Below, one piece after another: positions 8,428-15,957 of a stretch of DNA of 43,097 nt. The DNA comes from an uncultured Alloprevotella sp. (GTDB taxonomy: Bacteria > Bacteroidota > Bacteroidia > Bacteroidales > Bacteroidaceae): positions 1 through 43,097 of the forward strand of contig CALUIN010000012.1 in NCBI GenBank assembly GCA_944320745.1. Reading direction: 5' to 3'. The number at the start of each line of letters is the position of its first letter. Positions within the stretch are counted from its first letter, which is position 1. Below the pieces are notes generated by a model. That model ran no database searches. It had not been told where the DNA came from and saw only the letters and a program-made list of their open reading frames with translations. Position numbers and translations under genes: made by a program.

Positions 8428-9219
8428 TCAGCGGATGGCCCAGATGAGGGAGCAGACGGTGGTGACGGCGGAGAGGAGCACGGTGACGACCTGCCAGCCG
8501 CGGTCTTCGTTGTCCTTCTTGCGGTACTTGGGCTCGACGTAGACGATGTCGTTCTGCTGGAGATAGTAGCAGGGCGAGGTGAAGAGGTCGGTGCTGCGCA
8601 GGTCGTGGAGGAAGAGTTTGCGCTCGCCGCCTACCTCGCGGATGACGGCGACGCGGTCGATGCGGGCCTTGGCGGAGAGGTCGCCGGCGTTGGCAATGGC
8701 CTCGAGGAGGGTGATGCGGTCGCCGTCGACGGAGAAGGTGCCGTTGCGCCCCACGGCGCCGAGGACGGTGTACTTGAAGTTGAGGAACTCGACGGAGACG
8801 AGGGGGTCCTTCATATAGTTGCCCTGGACGAGGCGGTTCTTGACGAGCTCAGTGACTTCGCTGACCTTGAGGCCCTCGACGTGGAGCTTGCCGAGGATGG
8901 GGAAGTCGATATTGCCGTCGACGTCGACGCGATAGCCGTCGGCGGAGGCGGAGGTGCCTCCGCCGGCACTGACACTGCCGTCGGCCGCGACACGGACGCC
9001 GCCGCCGTGGATGTTGAACGGTATGGCGAGCTCGGGATTCTTGCAGCTCACGACAATTTTGAGGCGGTCGTCGCGGTGGACCACGGCCTCGTATTTCGCG
9101 TCAAAGGGGTAGCTCTCCCCCATTTTCATGTCCTGCAGATAGACGAAATCCTTGCGCGAGGCGCAGGACGTCAGGAGCAGGAGGACCAGCATACTTAGAA
9201 ATAGCAGCTTCTTTCTCAT
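8428..9219 (-). CDS. Wza-type outer membrane polysaccharide export lipoprotein
   Basis: The protein has 263 aa. Signal peptide MRKKLLFLSMLVLLLLTSC carries a lipobox with Cys19. Residues of about 45-135 match the polysaccharide export (Poly_export) domain (HRDDRLKIVVS, DGNIDFPILGKLHVEGL). A SLBB-like beta-grasp region follows (about 145-225; YTVLGAVGRNGTFSVDGDRITLLEAI). A hydrophobic C-terminal helix (about 243-261) follows a basic stretch. Wza forms the outer-membrane channel for the polymer and works with the Wzc kinase encoded next. The start is set by the lipobox; its ATG overlaps the stop of the HprK-like gene (ATGA), showing translational coupling. Confidence 0.92.
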   Translation of the reverse strand: MRKKLLFLSMLVLLLLTSCASRKDFVYLQDMKMGESYPFDAKYEAVVHRDDRLKIVVSCKNPELAIPFNIHGGGVRVAADGSVSAGGGTSASADGYRVDVDGNIDFPILGKLHVEGLKVSEVTELVKNRLVQGNYMKDPLVSVEFLNFKYTVLGAVGRNGTFSVDGDRITLLEAIANAGDLSAKARIDRVAVIREVGGERKLFLHDLRSTDLFTSPCYYLQQNDIVYVEPKYRKKDNEDRGWQVVTVLLSAVTTVCSLIWAIR

Positions 9220-10136
9220 TGTGCTTGGATTGGATTTGTTATTTGATTTTTTGAGGATGTCGTTTCTTGGAATGCGTCCCAGCAGAGGCGGGCGGCCTCG
9301 GCGTCGGGGCGGCAGGAGAGCCTCCCGACGGGGACGCTCTCGGCCAGGCGGCTCAGCGTCCCGCAAAGGGCGCTGTGGAGACGGGCATCGGTGGTGATGA
9401 CGGAACTGCCGGGAAAGAGGGCGACAAAGGCGTCGGCGCCGGCAAGGGGCTCGTAGCGGTTGACGGCGGCCTGCCGGAGCCGGGCCACGCCGCCCAGGAG
9501 GCAGCGCTGGTTGCGGTAGCAGGGCGTCTTGCCGCTCCAAGGGGTGCCGTAGGCCCAGGGGCGGCCGTCGTGGAGGCGGACGGTGGGATTGTCGTCGTTG
9601 AGCAGATAGGTGCCCGAGAGGGCGGCGAGCCACTGGCGGGCGTGGGTGCTCTTGCCGGTGCCGCTGCGGCCCATGAAGAGGTAGGCGCGGCCGTCGCGGC
9701 AGACGGCGGAAGCGTGGAGCGAGACGGCACCGCGCGGCAGGACGGCCTGGGCGAAGACGATGCGCAACAGGGAGGAGAGGGCCGCGCCGGCGGCGGGGTC
9801 GGTCCAGCGGACGGAGGCCTCGGCGCGAGTGAAGTCCGCCGCGGCGCAGAGCATGTGGACCTGGCCGGAGCGGCCGTAGCTGAGGTCCACGCGGTAGCCG
9901 CCGGGCAGGAGGGAAAGGCGCGTGTGGCCCAGGTCGGTGTCCGACTCGTCGAGCACGGGACCGGCAGGCGGCTGCCAGGGCAGCGGCTCGGGGCGGAGGG
10001 TGCAGACGAAAAGCGGGGCGCTGCCGGGGCGGCAGCGGAACGGGGCGAACGACGGCAACAGGGCGCCGAGGTCCGCCGCGCGGGGAGCGCGGACGACAAA
10101 GGGGAAGTCGGCTACGCGATAGGCGTATTCTATCAT
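9216..10136 (-). CDS. HPr kinase-related P-loop protein (HprK-like)
   Basis: The protein has 306 aa. The kinase core shows a histidine strand LHASAV (140-145), a P-loop GRSGTGKST (156-164) and LLNDDNPTV (178-186) in the position of the HPr-kinase catalytic/Walker B loop. The N-terminal 130 residues resemble the extra domain of HprK-related proteins rather than true HprK/P, and no HPr gene is nearby. Relatives occur with PqqD-like and nucleotidyltransferase genes, for example as kinases in some lasso-peptide clusters that phosphorylate the peptide. The start overlaps the preceding nucleotidyltransferase stop (ATGA) and its stop overlaps the wza start, so the trio is tightly coupled to export genes. 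The substrate is unknown; a peptide, protein or sugar intermediate are all possible. Confidence 0.85.
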   Translation of the reverse strand: MIEYAYRVADFPFVVRAPRAADLGALLPSFAPFRCRPGSAPLFVCTLRPEPLPWQPPAGPVLDESDTDLGHTRLSLLPGGYRVDLSYGRSGQVHMLCAAADFTRAEASVRWTDPAAGAALSSLLRIVFAQAVLPRGAVSLHASAVCRDGRAYLFMGRSGTGKSTHARQWLAALSGTYLLNDDNPTVRLHDGRPWAYGTPWSGKTPCYRNQRCLLGGVARLRQAAVNRYEPLAGADAFVALFPGSSVITTDARLHSALCGTLSRLAESVPVGRLSCRPDAEAARLCWDAFQETTSSKNQITNPIQAQ

Positions 10137-11230
10137 TTTCGTTGGAATTGTCCTTTCGAGAGGCGGACGAAGGTCCAGAAGGCTTCCTGCGGGGCATAGC
10201 GGGCGGCGAAGCCGACGTTGCGCACGTAGGAGCGGGAGGTGCGCAGCTTGCGGGCCCAGACGGTCCGGAGACCGGCGCGCCCGGCGGCATAGAGGCCGAA
10301 GTTGCCGCCGCGCAGCACGATGTCGAGCAGGGGGCGGGCGGTGTGGCCCAGTTCGTCGCAGGGCAGGCTGTCGGGCGAGAGGCCGACATACTCGACGAGG
10401 AAGGCGTGGAGCAGGCGGGTCCAGCGGCCCAGGCCGAGGCGGCGGAGCGTGTGGCGCAGGAGGTCGGCGTCGAGCTGCCCGCGGAGGCTGTGGCAGGCGC
10501 GGGCCAAGTCGCAGAACTGGCGCAGGCCGATGCCCCAGCCAAGGGCGTGCTTGAGGATGTGCGTATTGAGCAGCAGGACGTTGAGTAAGGGGGCGGGTGC
10601 CTGCACCTCGAGCCCGGGGGCGCCGGGCAGGCGGAAGGATTGCCAGCCCTCGGCGGCCTCGAGCGCGGCCAGACGGCGGCGGGCGAAGGGGGTGTAGACG
10701 TCGATGAGGCGTTCGTGGATTTCCACCTCCACGCCGTCCCAGACGCAGCAGACGCCGCCATCCGCCATGCCGCGGGCGCGGCGGCCCGGCCTCCCGGCCA
10801 GGCGGACGGCCTCGCGGGCCTCGGCGGAGTCGGGGAAATAGAGGTCGATGTCGCCGCAGACGCGCTGCAGGGGTTCGTCGTAGAAGCGGGCCACGCCCTG
10901 GCCCTTCTGCAGGACGGGGTGGAGGCCGTGGCGCACGTAGGTGCCGTAGCAGTCGGCCAGCACGCGGTTCATCCGCCGGTTGCTGCGCTCGATGGCGTCG
11001 ACCTCGGCCACCCAGCGCACCAGCAGGGCGGGCGGCGGCAGGAATTCGTCGGGCAGGACGGCAAGGCCTTGGTAGACAAGGCCGCCCACCGTCTGGCGGC
11101 GGGCCAGGCGGAACACTTCCTCCCACTCCCGGCCGGAGAGGGGGAAGTGGCCCATGTCCTGCGGCGCGCGCTGCCAGAGGCCGGCGCGGAGCAGCTCAAG
11201 GAAAGCGGACGTTTCGCGGGATGGAAACAT
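10133..11230 (-). CDS. Nucleotidyltransferase-family protein (NTP_transf_5-like)
   Basis: The protein has 365 aa. The diagnostic segment is QKGQGVARFYDEPLQRVCGD followed by IDLYFPD: Lys109, then GDIDLYF (126-132) with the two metal-binding aspartates of the DNA polymerase-beta-type nucleotidyltransferase fold. The long helical remainder (about 200-350) is typical of the uncharacterised NTP_transf_5 family. Members often accompany PqqD and HprK-like genes, including in phosphorylated-lasso-peptide clusters, where their role is unsettled. It lies 23 nt after the PqqD-like gene and overlaps the HprK-like gene by 4 nt. It probably transfers a nucleotidyl group to a target handled by its neighbours; the substrate cannot be read from the sequence. 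Confidence 0.85.
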   Translation of the reverse strand: MFPSRETSAFLELLRAGLWQRAPQDMGHFPLSGREWEEVFRLARRQTVGGLVYQGLAVLPDEFLPPPALLVRWVAEVDAIERSNRRMNRVLADCYGTYVRHGLHPVLQKGQGVARFYDEPLQRVCGDIDLYFPDSAEAREAVRLAGRPGRRARGMADGGVCCVWDGVEVEIHERLIDVYTPFARRRLAALEAAEGWQSFRLPGAPGLEVQAPAPLLNVLLLNTHILKHALGWGIGLRQFCDLARACHSLRGQLDADLLRHTLRRLGLGRWTRLLHAFLVEYVGLSPDSLPCDELGHTARPLLDIVLRGGNFGLYAAGRAGLRTVWARKLRTSRSYVRNVGFAARYAPQEAFWTFVRLSKGQFQRK

Positions 11231-11253
11231 GTGGCAGTAGCGGCGAGTGGGGG

Positions 11254-11520
11254 TTATTCAAGCAGTCCGCTGACCTGCCACTGGGCCAGCTGGCGTTCCA
11301 CGTCGGCGCGGGCCGTGGCGGGATCGACCTCGTAGGCCTTGCAGAGGTATGCGGCGAGCCGGGCGGCATCGTCGACGCCGCGCGCCAGTTCCTGCCACAG
11401 TGCGGCCGCCGTCTCGTTGAGCGTGTAGACGTTGCTCCTATTCACGCGTTCGGCGCAGGCCTCGACGATGAGGTACTGGCTGCCTATTTTCCGTAATTGC
11501 AGATTTTCCTTTGGTTTCAT
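11254..11520 (-). CDS. PqqD-family peptide-binding (RRE-like) protein
   Basis: This 88-aa protein matches the PqqD fold: strands at the N-terminus (QLRKIGSQYLIVEA), the signature YTLNETAAALWQELARG (about 32-48), and a winged-helix end (DVERQLAQWQVSGLLE). PqqD proteins and RiPP recognition elements bind leader peptides and present them to modifying enzymes. There is no PqqA, PqqE, radical-SAM or lasso-cyclase gene in the window, so PQQ synthesis is excluded here. Its stable partners are the nucleotidyltransferase and HprK-like genes just downstream. It probably delivers a peptide or protein to those two enzymes. Confidence 0.88.
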   Translation of the reverse strand: MKPKENLQLRKIGSQYLIVEACAERVNRSNVYTLNETAAALWQELARGVDDAARLAAYLCKAYEVDPATARADVERQLAQWQVSGLLE

Positions 11521-11571
11521 GGGAGTGAAGAGGGTAAATGACTATGCTCTCCCCTACCGCCGCGCTCCGGC

Positions 11572-12243
11572 TCAGAATTTCTTTCCGGTCAGGATGGACG
11601 CCGCGGTCAGGAAGATGATTTTCAAGTCGAGCCACAAGGACCTGTGGTAAAGATAGTCGAGGTCCATGCGCAGCCGCTCGAGCATTTTCTCCATAGTGTC
11701 GGTGTAGCCGTTGTAGAGGGTGGCCATGGAGAAGAGGCCGGGCCGCAGTTCGTAAAGCAAATCGTAGTCGGGATTGATGGCGCGGATCTGCTCCACGAAA
11801 TACTGGCGCTCGGGACGGGGGCCGACGAAGCTCATGTCGCCGCGCAGCACGTTCCACAGCTGGGGGAGCTCGTCGAGATGGTGGGCGCGGATGAAGCGGC
11901 CGACGCATGTGAGACGGGCATCGCCTTCGTGGTAGAGTGCGGGGCAGCCGTCGGCCTCGGCCTCGACGCGCATGGAGCGGAACTTGTAAAGGATAAAGGG
12001 CCGGCCGCCGTAGCCGATGCGCTCCTGACGGAAGATGGCAGGCCCGCCGTCCTCGCGACGGATGGCACAATAGATGATGAGGAGCAGAGGCCAGAAGATG
12101 GCGAGTCCGGCCACGCTGCCCAGAATGTCGAAACCACGCTTGACGAAGCGTGCGAGCGACGAGACGTGTTGTCCTGCCTGCATTCGTTCGGAGTGTTTTT
12201 CGTTTGTCAGATATTCCGTGCGTGCGGTTTCCATATTCCTCAT
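11572..12243 (-). CDS. Initiating sugar phosphotransferase (monotopic phosphoglycosyl transferase)
   Basis: The protein has 223 aa. A re-entrant membrane helix is at about 38-58 (FDILGSVAGLAIFWPLLLII), followed by the family core: FRQERIGYGGRPFILYKFRSM (about 75-95), the DELPQLWNVLRGDMSFVGPRP block, and RPGLFSMATLYNG. Proteins of this type transfer a sugar phosphate from UDP-sugar to undecaprenyl phosphate, the first step of repeat-unit assembly. The usual catalytic Asp-Glu dyad corresponds to LDELPQ. The ATG at 12243 overlaps the stop of the preceding glycosyltransferase (ATGA); a second Met three codons in is also possible. It lacks the extra transmembrane domain of WbaP/WcaJ, so it is the short PglC/WcaJ-C type. 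Confidence 0.92.
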   Translation of the reverse strand: MRNMETARTEYLTNEKHSERMQAGQHVSSLARFVKRGFDILGSVAGLAIFWPLLLIIYCAIRREDGGPAIFRQERIGYGGRPFILYKFRSMRVEAEADGCPALYHEGDARLTCVGRFIRAHHLDELPQLWNVLRGDMSFVGPRPERQYFVEQIRAINPDYDLLYELRPGLFSMATLYNGYTDTMEKMLERLRMDLDYLYHRSLWLDLKIIFLTAASILTGKKF

Positions 12244-13370
12244 AACATTACCTTATTATAAATGTCCAGGCAGCCGCTCACCATGCGTTCCATTGTGAAG
12301 AGTTCCTGATAGCGCCGGGCTGCGCCCTCGGCATAGCGGCGATAGACCTGAGGGTCGCGGGTCAGGGCGGTAATGGCCTCGGCCAAGGCGTGGGCGTTGG
12401 CCGGCTCCACGTTGATGCCCGACGCGCCGTGACGGTTGACCCAGGCCACGCCGGACTGGGGAATGCGGGTGGCCACGACGGGCTTGCCGCAGGACATGGC
12501 TTCTATCTGGACGATGCCGAAGGCCTCCGTCTTCTGCACGCTGCTCAGGCAGAACACCTCGCAGGCGCCGTAGTAGGCCGGCAGATCCTCGTCGCTGACC
12601 CGCCCCAGGAGGTAGACCTTGCCGCCGAGGCCGAACGCGTTGATCTGTTCCTGGAGTTCACCGGCCTGCCAGCCTGTCCCGCCAATCAGCACGACGAAAT
12701 CGTCGTCAAGGTATTTGGCGGCCTCGACCAAATAGCGGTATCCCTTGTAAGGGACGAGACGGCCCAGCGAGAATACTATCTTGCGGCCGCCGTACTGACG
12801 GCGTATCGCTTCAACGGCTTCCGGCTCGGGACGCATCGGCTCCACGCCGATGGGCAGGCAGATGGTTTTGTCCTGAACCCGTTGCAGGAAAGGCGACTCG
12901 GAAAGATAGACCGGCGTTGTCCCGACGATGAGACTGGCGCGGCGGAGCAGCCAGTTCTGCAACGGGCGGTAAAGCTGAAGCAGATAGCGTTGCTTCAGGA
13001 TGTCGCTATGCCAGTGGAGTATCACCTTGCCCCGGTAGCCGGACAGACGGAGCGCCAGGCAGGCCATGGGGTCGGGATGATGCACGTGAATGACGTCGTA
13101 GTGATGACAGCAGTTGCGCAGGGTGCGCACCATCGACAAGGAGATCATCGTAGCCGCGGCAGTGAAACGGGTGCGGCAGCTGATGAGCCGCGCATGGGGC
13201 GACAGCTGGACCACTCGGCCGTTTCCTTCCACGGCCGCACACATCATGTCAGCATCGACCCCGTATGCAGAAAGGCCCACGGTCAAATCGTACTCCACTT
13301 TTTCTATGCCTCCGCGTATCGGGTAGAACTTGCCGAGTTGAAGAACTTTCAATCGTTTTCTCATTTCCAT
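12240..13370 (-). CDS. GT4-type glycosyltransferase
   Basis: The protein has 376 aa, a two-Rossmann-domain GT-B enzyme. The N-terminal domain has the donor-site glycine loop GKFYPIRGGIEKVEYDL (13-29) and YDVIHVHHPDP (91-101). The C-terminal domain carries SLGRLVPYKGYRYLVEA (201-217) and the retaining-type E-x7-E motif EAFGIVQIE (282-290). It adds one sugar to the lipid-linked repeat unit at the inner face of the inner membrane; donor and acceptor cannot be read. It overlaps the phosphoglycosyl transferase start (ATGA), so it may well act second, on the first lipid-linked sugar. It is separated by 114 nt from the five-HTH gene upstream. Confidence 0.9.
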   Translation of the reverse strand: MEMRKRLKVLQLGKFYPIRGGIEKVEYDLTVGLSAYGVDADMMCAAVEGNGRVVQLSPHARLISCRTRFTAAATMISLSMVRTLRNCCHHYDVIHVHHPDPMACLALRLSGYRGKVILHWHSDILKQRYLLQLYRPLQNWLLRRASLIVGTTPVYLSESPFLQRVQDKTICLPIGVEPMRPEPEAVEAIRRQYGGRKIVFSLGRLVPYKGYRYLVEAAKYLDDDFVVLIGGTGWQAGELQEQINAFGLGGKVYLLGRVSDEDLPAYYGACEVFCLSSVQKTEAFGIVQIEAMSCGKPVVATRIPQSGVAWVNRHGASGINVEPANAHALAEAITALTRDPQVYRRYAEGAARRYQELFTMERMVSGCLDIYNKVML

Positions 13371-13394
13371 AAATCTTCTACATGGTAAGCCGGT

Positions 13395-13423
13395 CCGCAG
13401 TTGCTGTAGAAATACAACTGCGG
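13395..13423. other. Hairpin between five-HTH gene and GT4 gene
   Basis: CCGCAGTTG (13395-13403) and CAACTGCGG (13415-13423) form a perfect 9-bp stem with an 11-nt loop, in the 114-bp gap between the stop at 13485 and the start at 13370. No U-run follows on the minus strand. It could be an attenuator, a processing site or a protein-binding palindrome. Confidence 0.45.
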
Positions 13424-13484
13424 GGTATCTATGTTTTTTCAGGAATAAAAATCCGGCAGGATTATATCGTACAAAGGCGGCGCA

Positions 13485-14669
13485 TCATTTGCGGGATGCG
13501 ACTTCAGCCCTGGAAGTATTGTTCAATAATGAGGTTACGTTGTCCACGGACGTTGCGGAGGGCAGGCCGGCCGCGGGCCGCGCCTTGGCGGACGCGGTCC
13601 GTTGCCGCAACAGGTCGGGCTCGTGCTTCTGCAGATAGGCGCGGAACGTCTCCGGACGGAAGCCGAACTCTGCAGCTACGCGGGCAACCGGGCGCTGCTC
13701 CCGCCGCAGGGAGGCCACGGCGGGGGCGTACTTGGCGACAAGCGCACGGGTCCGGACACTGAGGGGAGCGGCGGACTTGCCCGCATGACGGGCGGCCCGG
13801 GCGTCGACCAGGGGCTTGTGCCACTTGTGCAGGTAGAAACGGAAGCCCTCGGCAGGCACGCCCGTACGGCGGACTATCTCGCGAAGCGTCAAGGCAGTGT
13901 CCCGATAAAGCTCCAATGCCGCTGCGTACTTGCGCTCGGTGGCAGGCGCCGGCTCGTAGCGGCGGCCGTTGCCCAGCAGACTCCCGCGCTCCTTGTGCAC
14001 GGCGGCCTGTGCCCTGCAACGCTGCTCTCCCTTGAGCCGCATCACGTCCTTGTGATAGAAGCGGAGATGCTGGAGAAGGCCGCTGAGCGACACGTCGCAG
14101 GCTTCGGCAATCTGCGGCAGGGTCTGTTCGGTAGTGCGGTAGAGCTCCACGGCCCGCGCATATCGGGCGTTGGAAGCGGCGCGCGCGCCGCGCTGCTGGC
14201 CGTCGGCCAGCCCAAGGCGGGCTCTGGCCTGTTCGCGGGCGGCCAGGACGTCGGGAAAGTGGACCTTCAGATAATTGCTCAGGGCGGCACCGCCGACATT
14301 AAACTCGCGGGCCACCTGCGAGATGTTCATCCCGATGTATTCCCTGGAGGCACAGGCGGCCACGGCGTCCTTGTACTTGGCTTGCGCCTGGGGGCTTTGC
14401 TGCCCTGCGGCACAGAGTTTGACGGCATAGGGGTCCTGCCCGGAAAGGGGGAAATGATGACGCCGCAGGACAAGCTCGCGCCGGTAGCGACGCAGATAGT
14501 TGCCCAGTCCGCCGGCACTTACGCCGCAGGCTGACGCTATGGCCTGCAGGGATTCGTCGGTCGAGGCATAACGCTCCACGGCAGCGGCATACTTAGCATC
14601 CAACGCGCTGCGGCGGGCACGCGCCGCCTTTCCCTTTCCCGTCGTGAGAGAATGGTTGTCAGCTTCCAT
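13485..14669 (-). CDS. Protein with five tandem helix-turn-helix repeats
   Basis: This 394-aa protein from the ATG at 14669 has five units at about 26-67, 98-142, 169-210, 247-288 and 313-354. Each follows the pattern (K/R)YA.AVELY..T...L..IA..C.VS..GL..YLR.YH..L, which reads as an HTH with its recognition helix at VS..GL..YLR. Units are about 70 aa apart, joined by basic, Ala-rich linkers. I do not recognise a characterised family; the resemblance is to Psq/resolvase-type HTH domains. An upstream ATG at 14747 would overlap the preceding glycosyltransferase, so 14669 is preferred. It lies in the polysaccharide operon in the same direction, suggesting a DNA-binding regulator or chromatin-like protein of the locus. 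Confidence 0.8.
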   Translation of the reverse strand: MEADNHSLTTGKGKAARARRSALDAKYAAAVERYASTDESLQAIASACGVSAGGLGNYLRRYRRELVLRRHHFPLSGQDPYAVKLCAAGQQSPQAQAKYKDAVAACASREYIGMNISQVAREFNVGGAALSNYLKVHFPDVLAAREQARARLGLADGQQRGARAASNARYARAVELYRTTEQTLPQIAEACDVSLSGLLQHLRFYHKDVMRLKGEQRCRAQAAVHKERGSLLGNGRRYEPAPATERKYAAALELYRDTALTLREIVRRTGVPAEGFRFYLHKWHKPLVDARAARHAGKSAAPLSVRTRALVAKYAPAVASLRREQRPVARVAAEFGFRPETFRAYLQKHEPDLLRQRTASAKARPAAGLPSATSVDNVTSLLNNTSRAEVASRK

Positions 14670-14712
14670 GATTTCGCTGAAAGATGTAGATGGGAGTAGA
14701 CAGCCCGGCCGT

Positions 14713-15957
14713 TTACTTCCGCTTGCGGCCGGCGGCCAGTCTTTCATACAAATGGAGGTAATCCATATAGCGGTCCTCCTTACGAAAATGGCTCAAGGCA
14801 TAAGCACGGCAGGCGGCCTGACAGGCGGCCTTGCCCTGCGCACCGATTTGGCGGGCCGCCTGAAGCATGGCACGGACATCGCCGCGCGGAACCACCACGC
14901 CCGTTGCGGGGGTCACGGCCTCTACGCTGCCGCCCGTGCGATAGGTCACGACGGGCGTCCCGCAGGAGATGGCTTCCAGATTGACGGTCGGATAATTGTC
15001 CTGCCACGTGGGATTCAGGAACGCGTCGGCTGCGGCATAGAGTTCGGCGAGCTGCTCTACATTTTCCGTCCGGGCAATGCCGACGATGCCGGCCGGCAGC
15101 CGGCGCAGCTGCTCGCGCCGCAAGCCGACGAGGACAATGCACTCCGACTCGCGCAGCAGACGGGACATCTGAATAAAGTCGTCCAGCCCTTTTTCCTTGC
15201 TCCAGATACTGGCCACGCCGAGCAGGACGTGCTTGTCGCCCAGTCCGTATCGGGCCCGCACGGCGGCCGTCGGGCGCGGACGGAACACGCCGGTGTCGAT
15301 GCCGTTGTGAATCACCTGGAAATTGCAATCGCGCAGAAACGAATGACTCATTTCTTCACGAATCCAGTCTGACACTGGGACGATGGTCAGTTGCCCGGGG
15401 GCCAGCGACGTGAACACCGCCTGCTTGCGGGTGTAGTTACTCCGGGAGCGGTCCACGACCCAGCTGGCCGGGAACTGCCTGCGCTGCGGGCAGTCGTGGC
15501 ACCCCGTGCGCCAGCGCTGGCATCCGGCATAAGTATAATAATAGCAGTGCCCGGTATAAAGCCAGCAATCATGGACCGTCCAGACAACGGGCACACCGCT
15601 CCGGCGCAGATAGTCGAAGAACGCAGGATAGTTCAGGAAATAGCCGTGGATGTTGTGTATGTGTACGACATCGGGCTGCAAGACCTCCAGCCGGCCGACA
15701 AAGCGCGAGGTGGCCCTGCGCGAGGCCAGGCCGTGCAGGTCGAAGAGGCGGGTCGCGGCGCCATGCCAGGCCGTACTGAAGACATTGCCCACCGGCAGGA
15801 TGTGGGACCGGCAGGGCAAAATGCCGTCGCGGCCGCGGCCATAGGCCACATAGCTGTCCCAGCCATTCTGCTGGGCGAGCTCGCCTATCTCCTGCATGAT
15901 GCGCCCCGTCGAAGTAGAGCGGCGCAGCACCGGGTTGATTTGTACCAATGTTTTCAT
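14713..15957 (-). CDS. GT4-type glycosyltransferase
   Basis: The protein has 414 aa from the ATG at 15957, which overlaps the stop of the preceding glycosyltransferase (ATGA); a longer frame upstream lies inside that gene. The N-terminal domain has DVVHIHNIHGYFLNYPAFF and VVWTVHDCWLYTGHC, typical of WcaL/WcaC-type enzymes. The C-terminal domain has GVASIWSKEKGLDDF and QDNYPTVNLEAISCGTPVV, with the conserved Asn-Leu-Glu before the Ser-Cys-Gly. Several cysteines cluster near 120-145 (CHYYYTYAGCQRW, CHDC). It probably adds one sugar of the repeat unit; specificity is unknown. Confidence 0.9.
   Translation of the reverse strand: MKTLVQINPVLRRSTSTGRIMQEIGELAQQNGWDSYVAYGRGRDGILPCRSHILPVGNVFSTAWHGAATRLFDLHGLASRRATSRFVGRLEVLQPDVVHIHNIHGYFLNYPAFFDYLRRSGVPVVWTVHDCWLYTGHCYYYTYAGCQRWRTGCHDCPQRRQFPASWVVDRSRSNYTRKQAVFTSLAPGQLTIVPVSDWIREEMSHSFLRDCNFQVIHNGIDTGVFRPRPTAAVRARYGLGDKHVLLGVASIWSKEKGLDDFIQMSRLLRESECIVLVGLRREQLRRLPAGIVGIARTENVEQLAELYAAADAFLNPTWQDNYPTVNLEAISCGTPVVTYRTGGSVEAVTPATGVVVPRGDVRAMLQAARQIGAQGKAACQAACRAYALSHFRKEDRYMDYLHLYERLAAGRKRK

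Noticed and set aside
6021-8447. Long open frame of about 800 codons on the plus strand opposite the Wzc-type kinase
   Set aside because: It is rich in Val, Gly, Asp, Glu and Ala in the way of a GC-rich antisense frame, has no recognisable domains, and the minus-strand kinase is unmistakable.
9220-10761. Upstream extension of the Wza frame to a 777-aa protein
   Set aside because: The added part is Pro/Arg/Ala-rich low-complexity sequence overlapping two recognisable genes; the lipoprotein signal at 9219 marks the true start.
11254-11520. PQQ cofactor or lasso-peptide biosynthesis cluster
   Set aside because: No PqqA/C/E genes, no radical SAM enzyme, no B2-type protease and no asparagine-synthetase-like cyclase are present.
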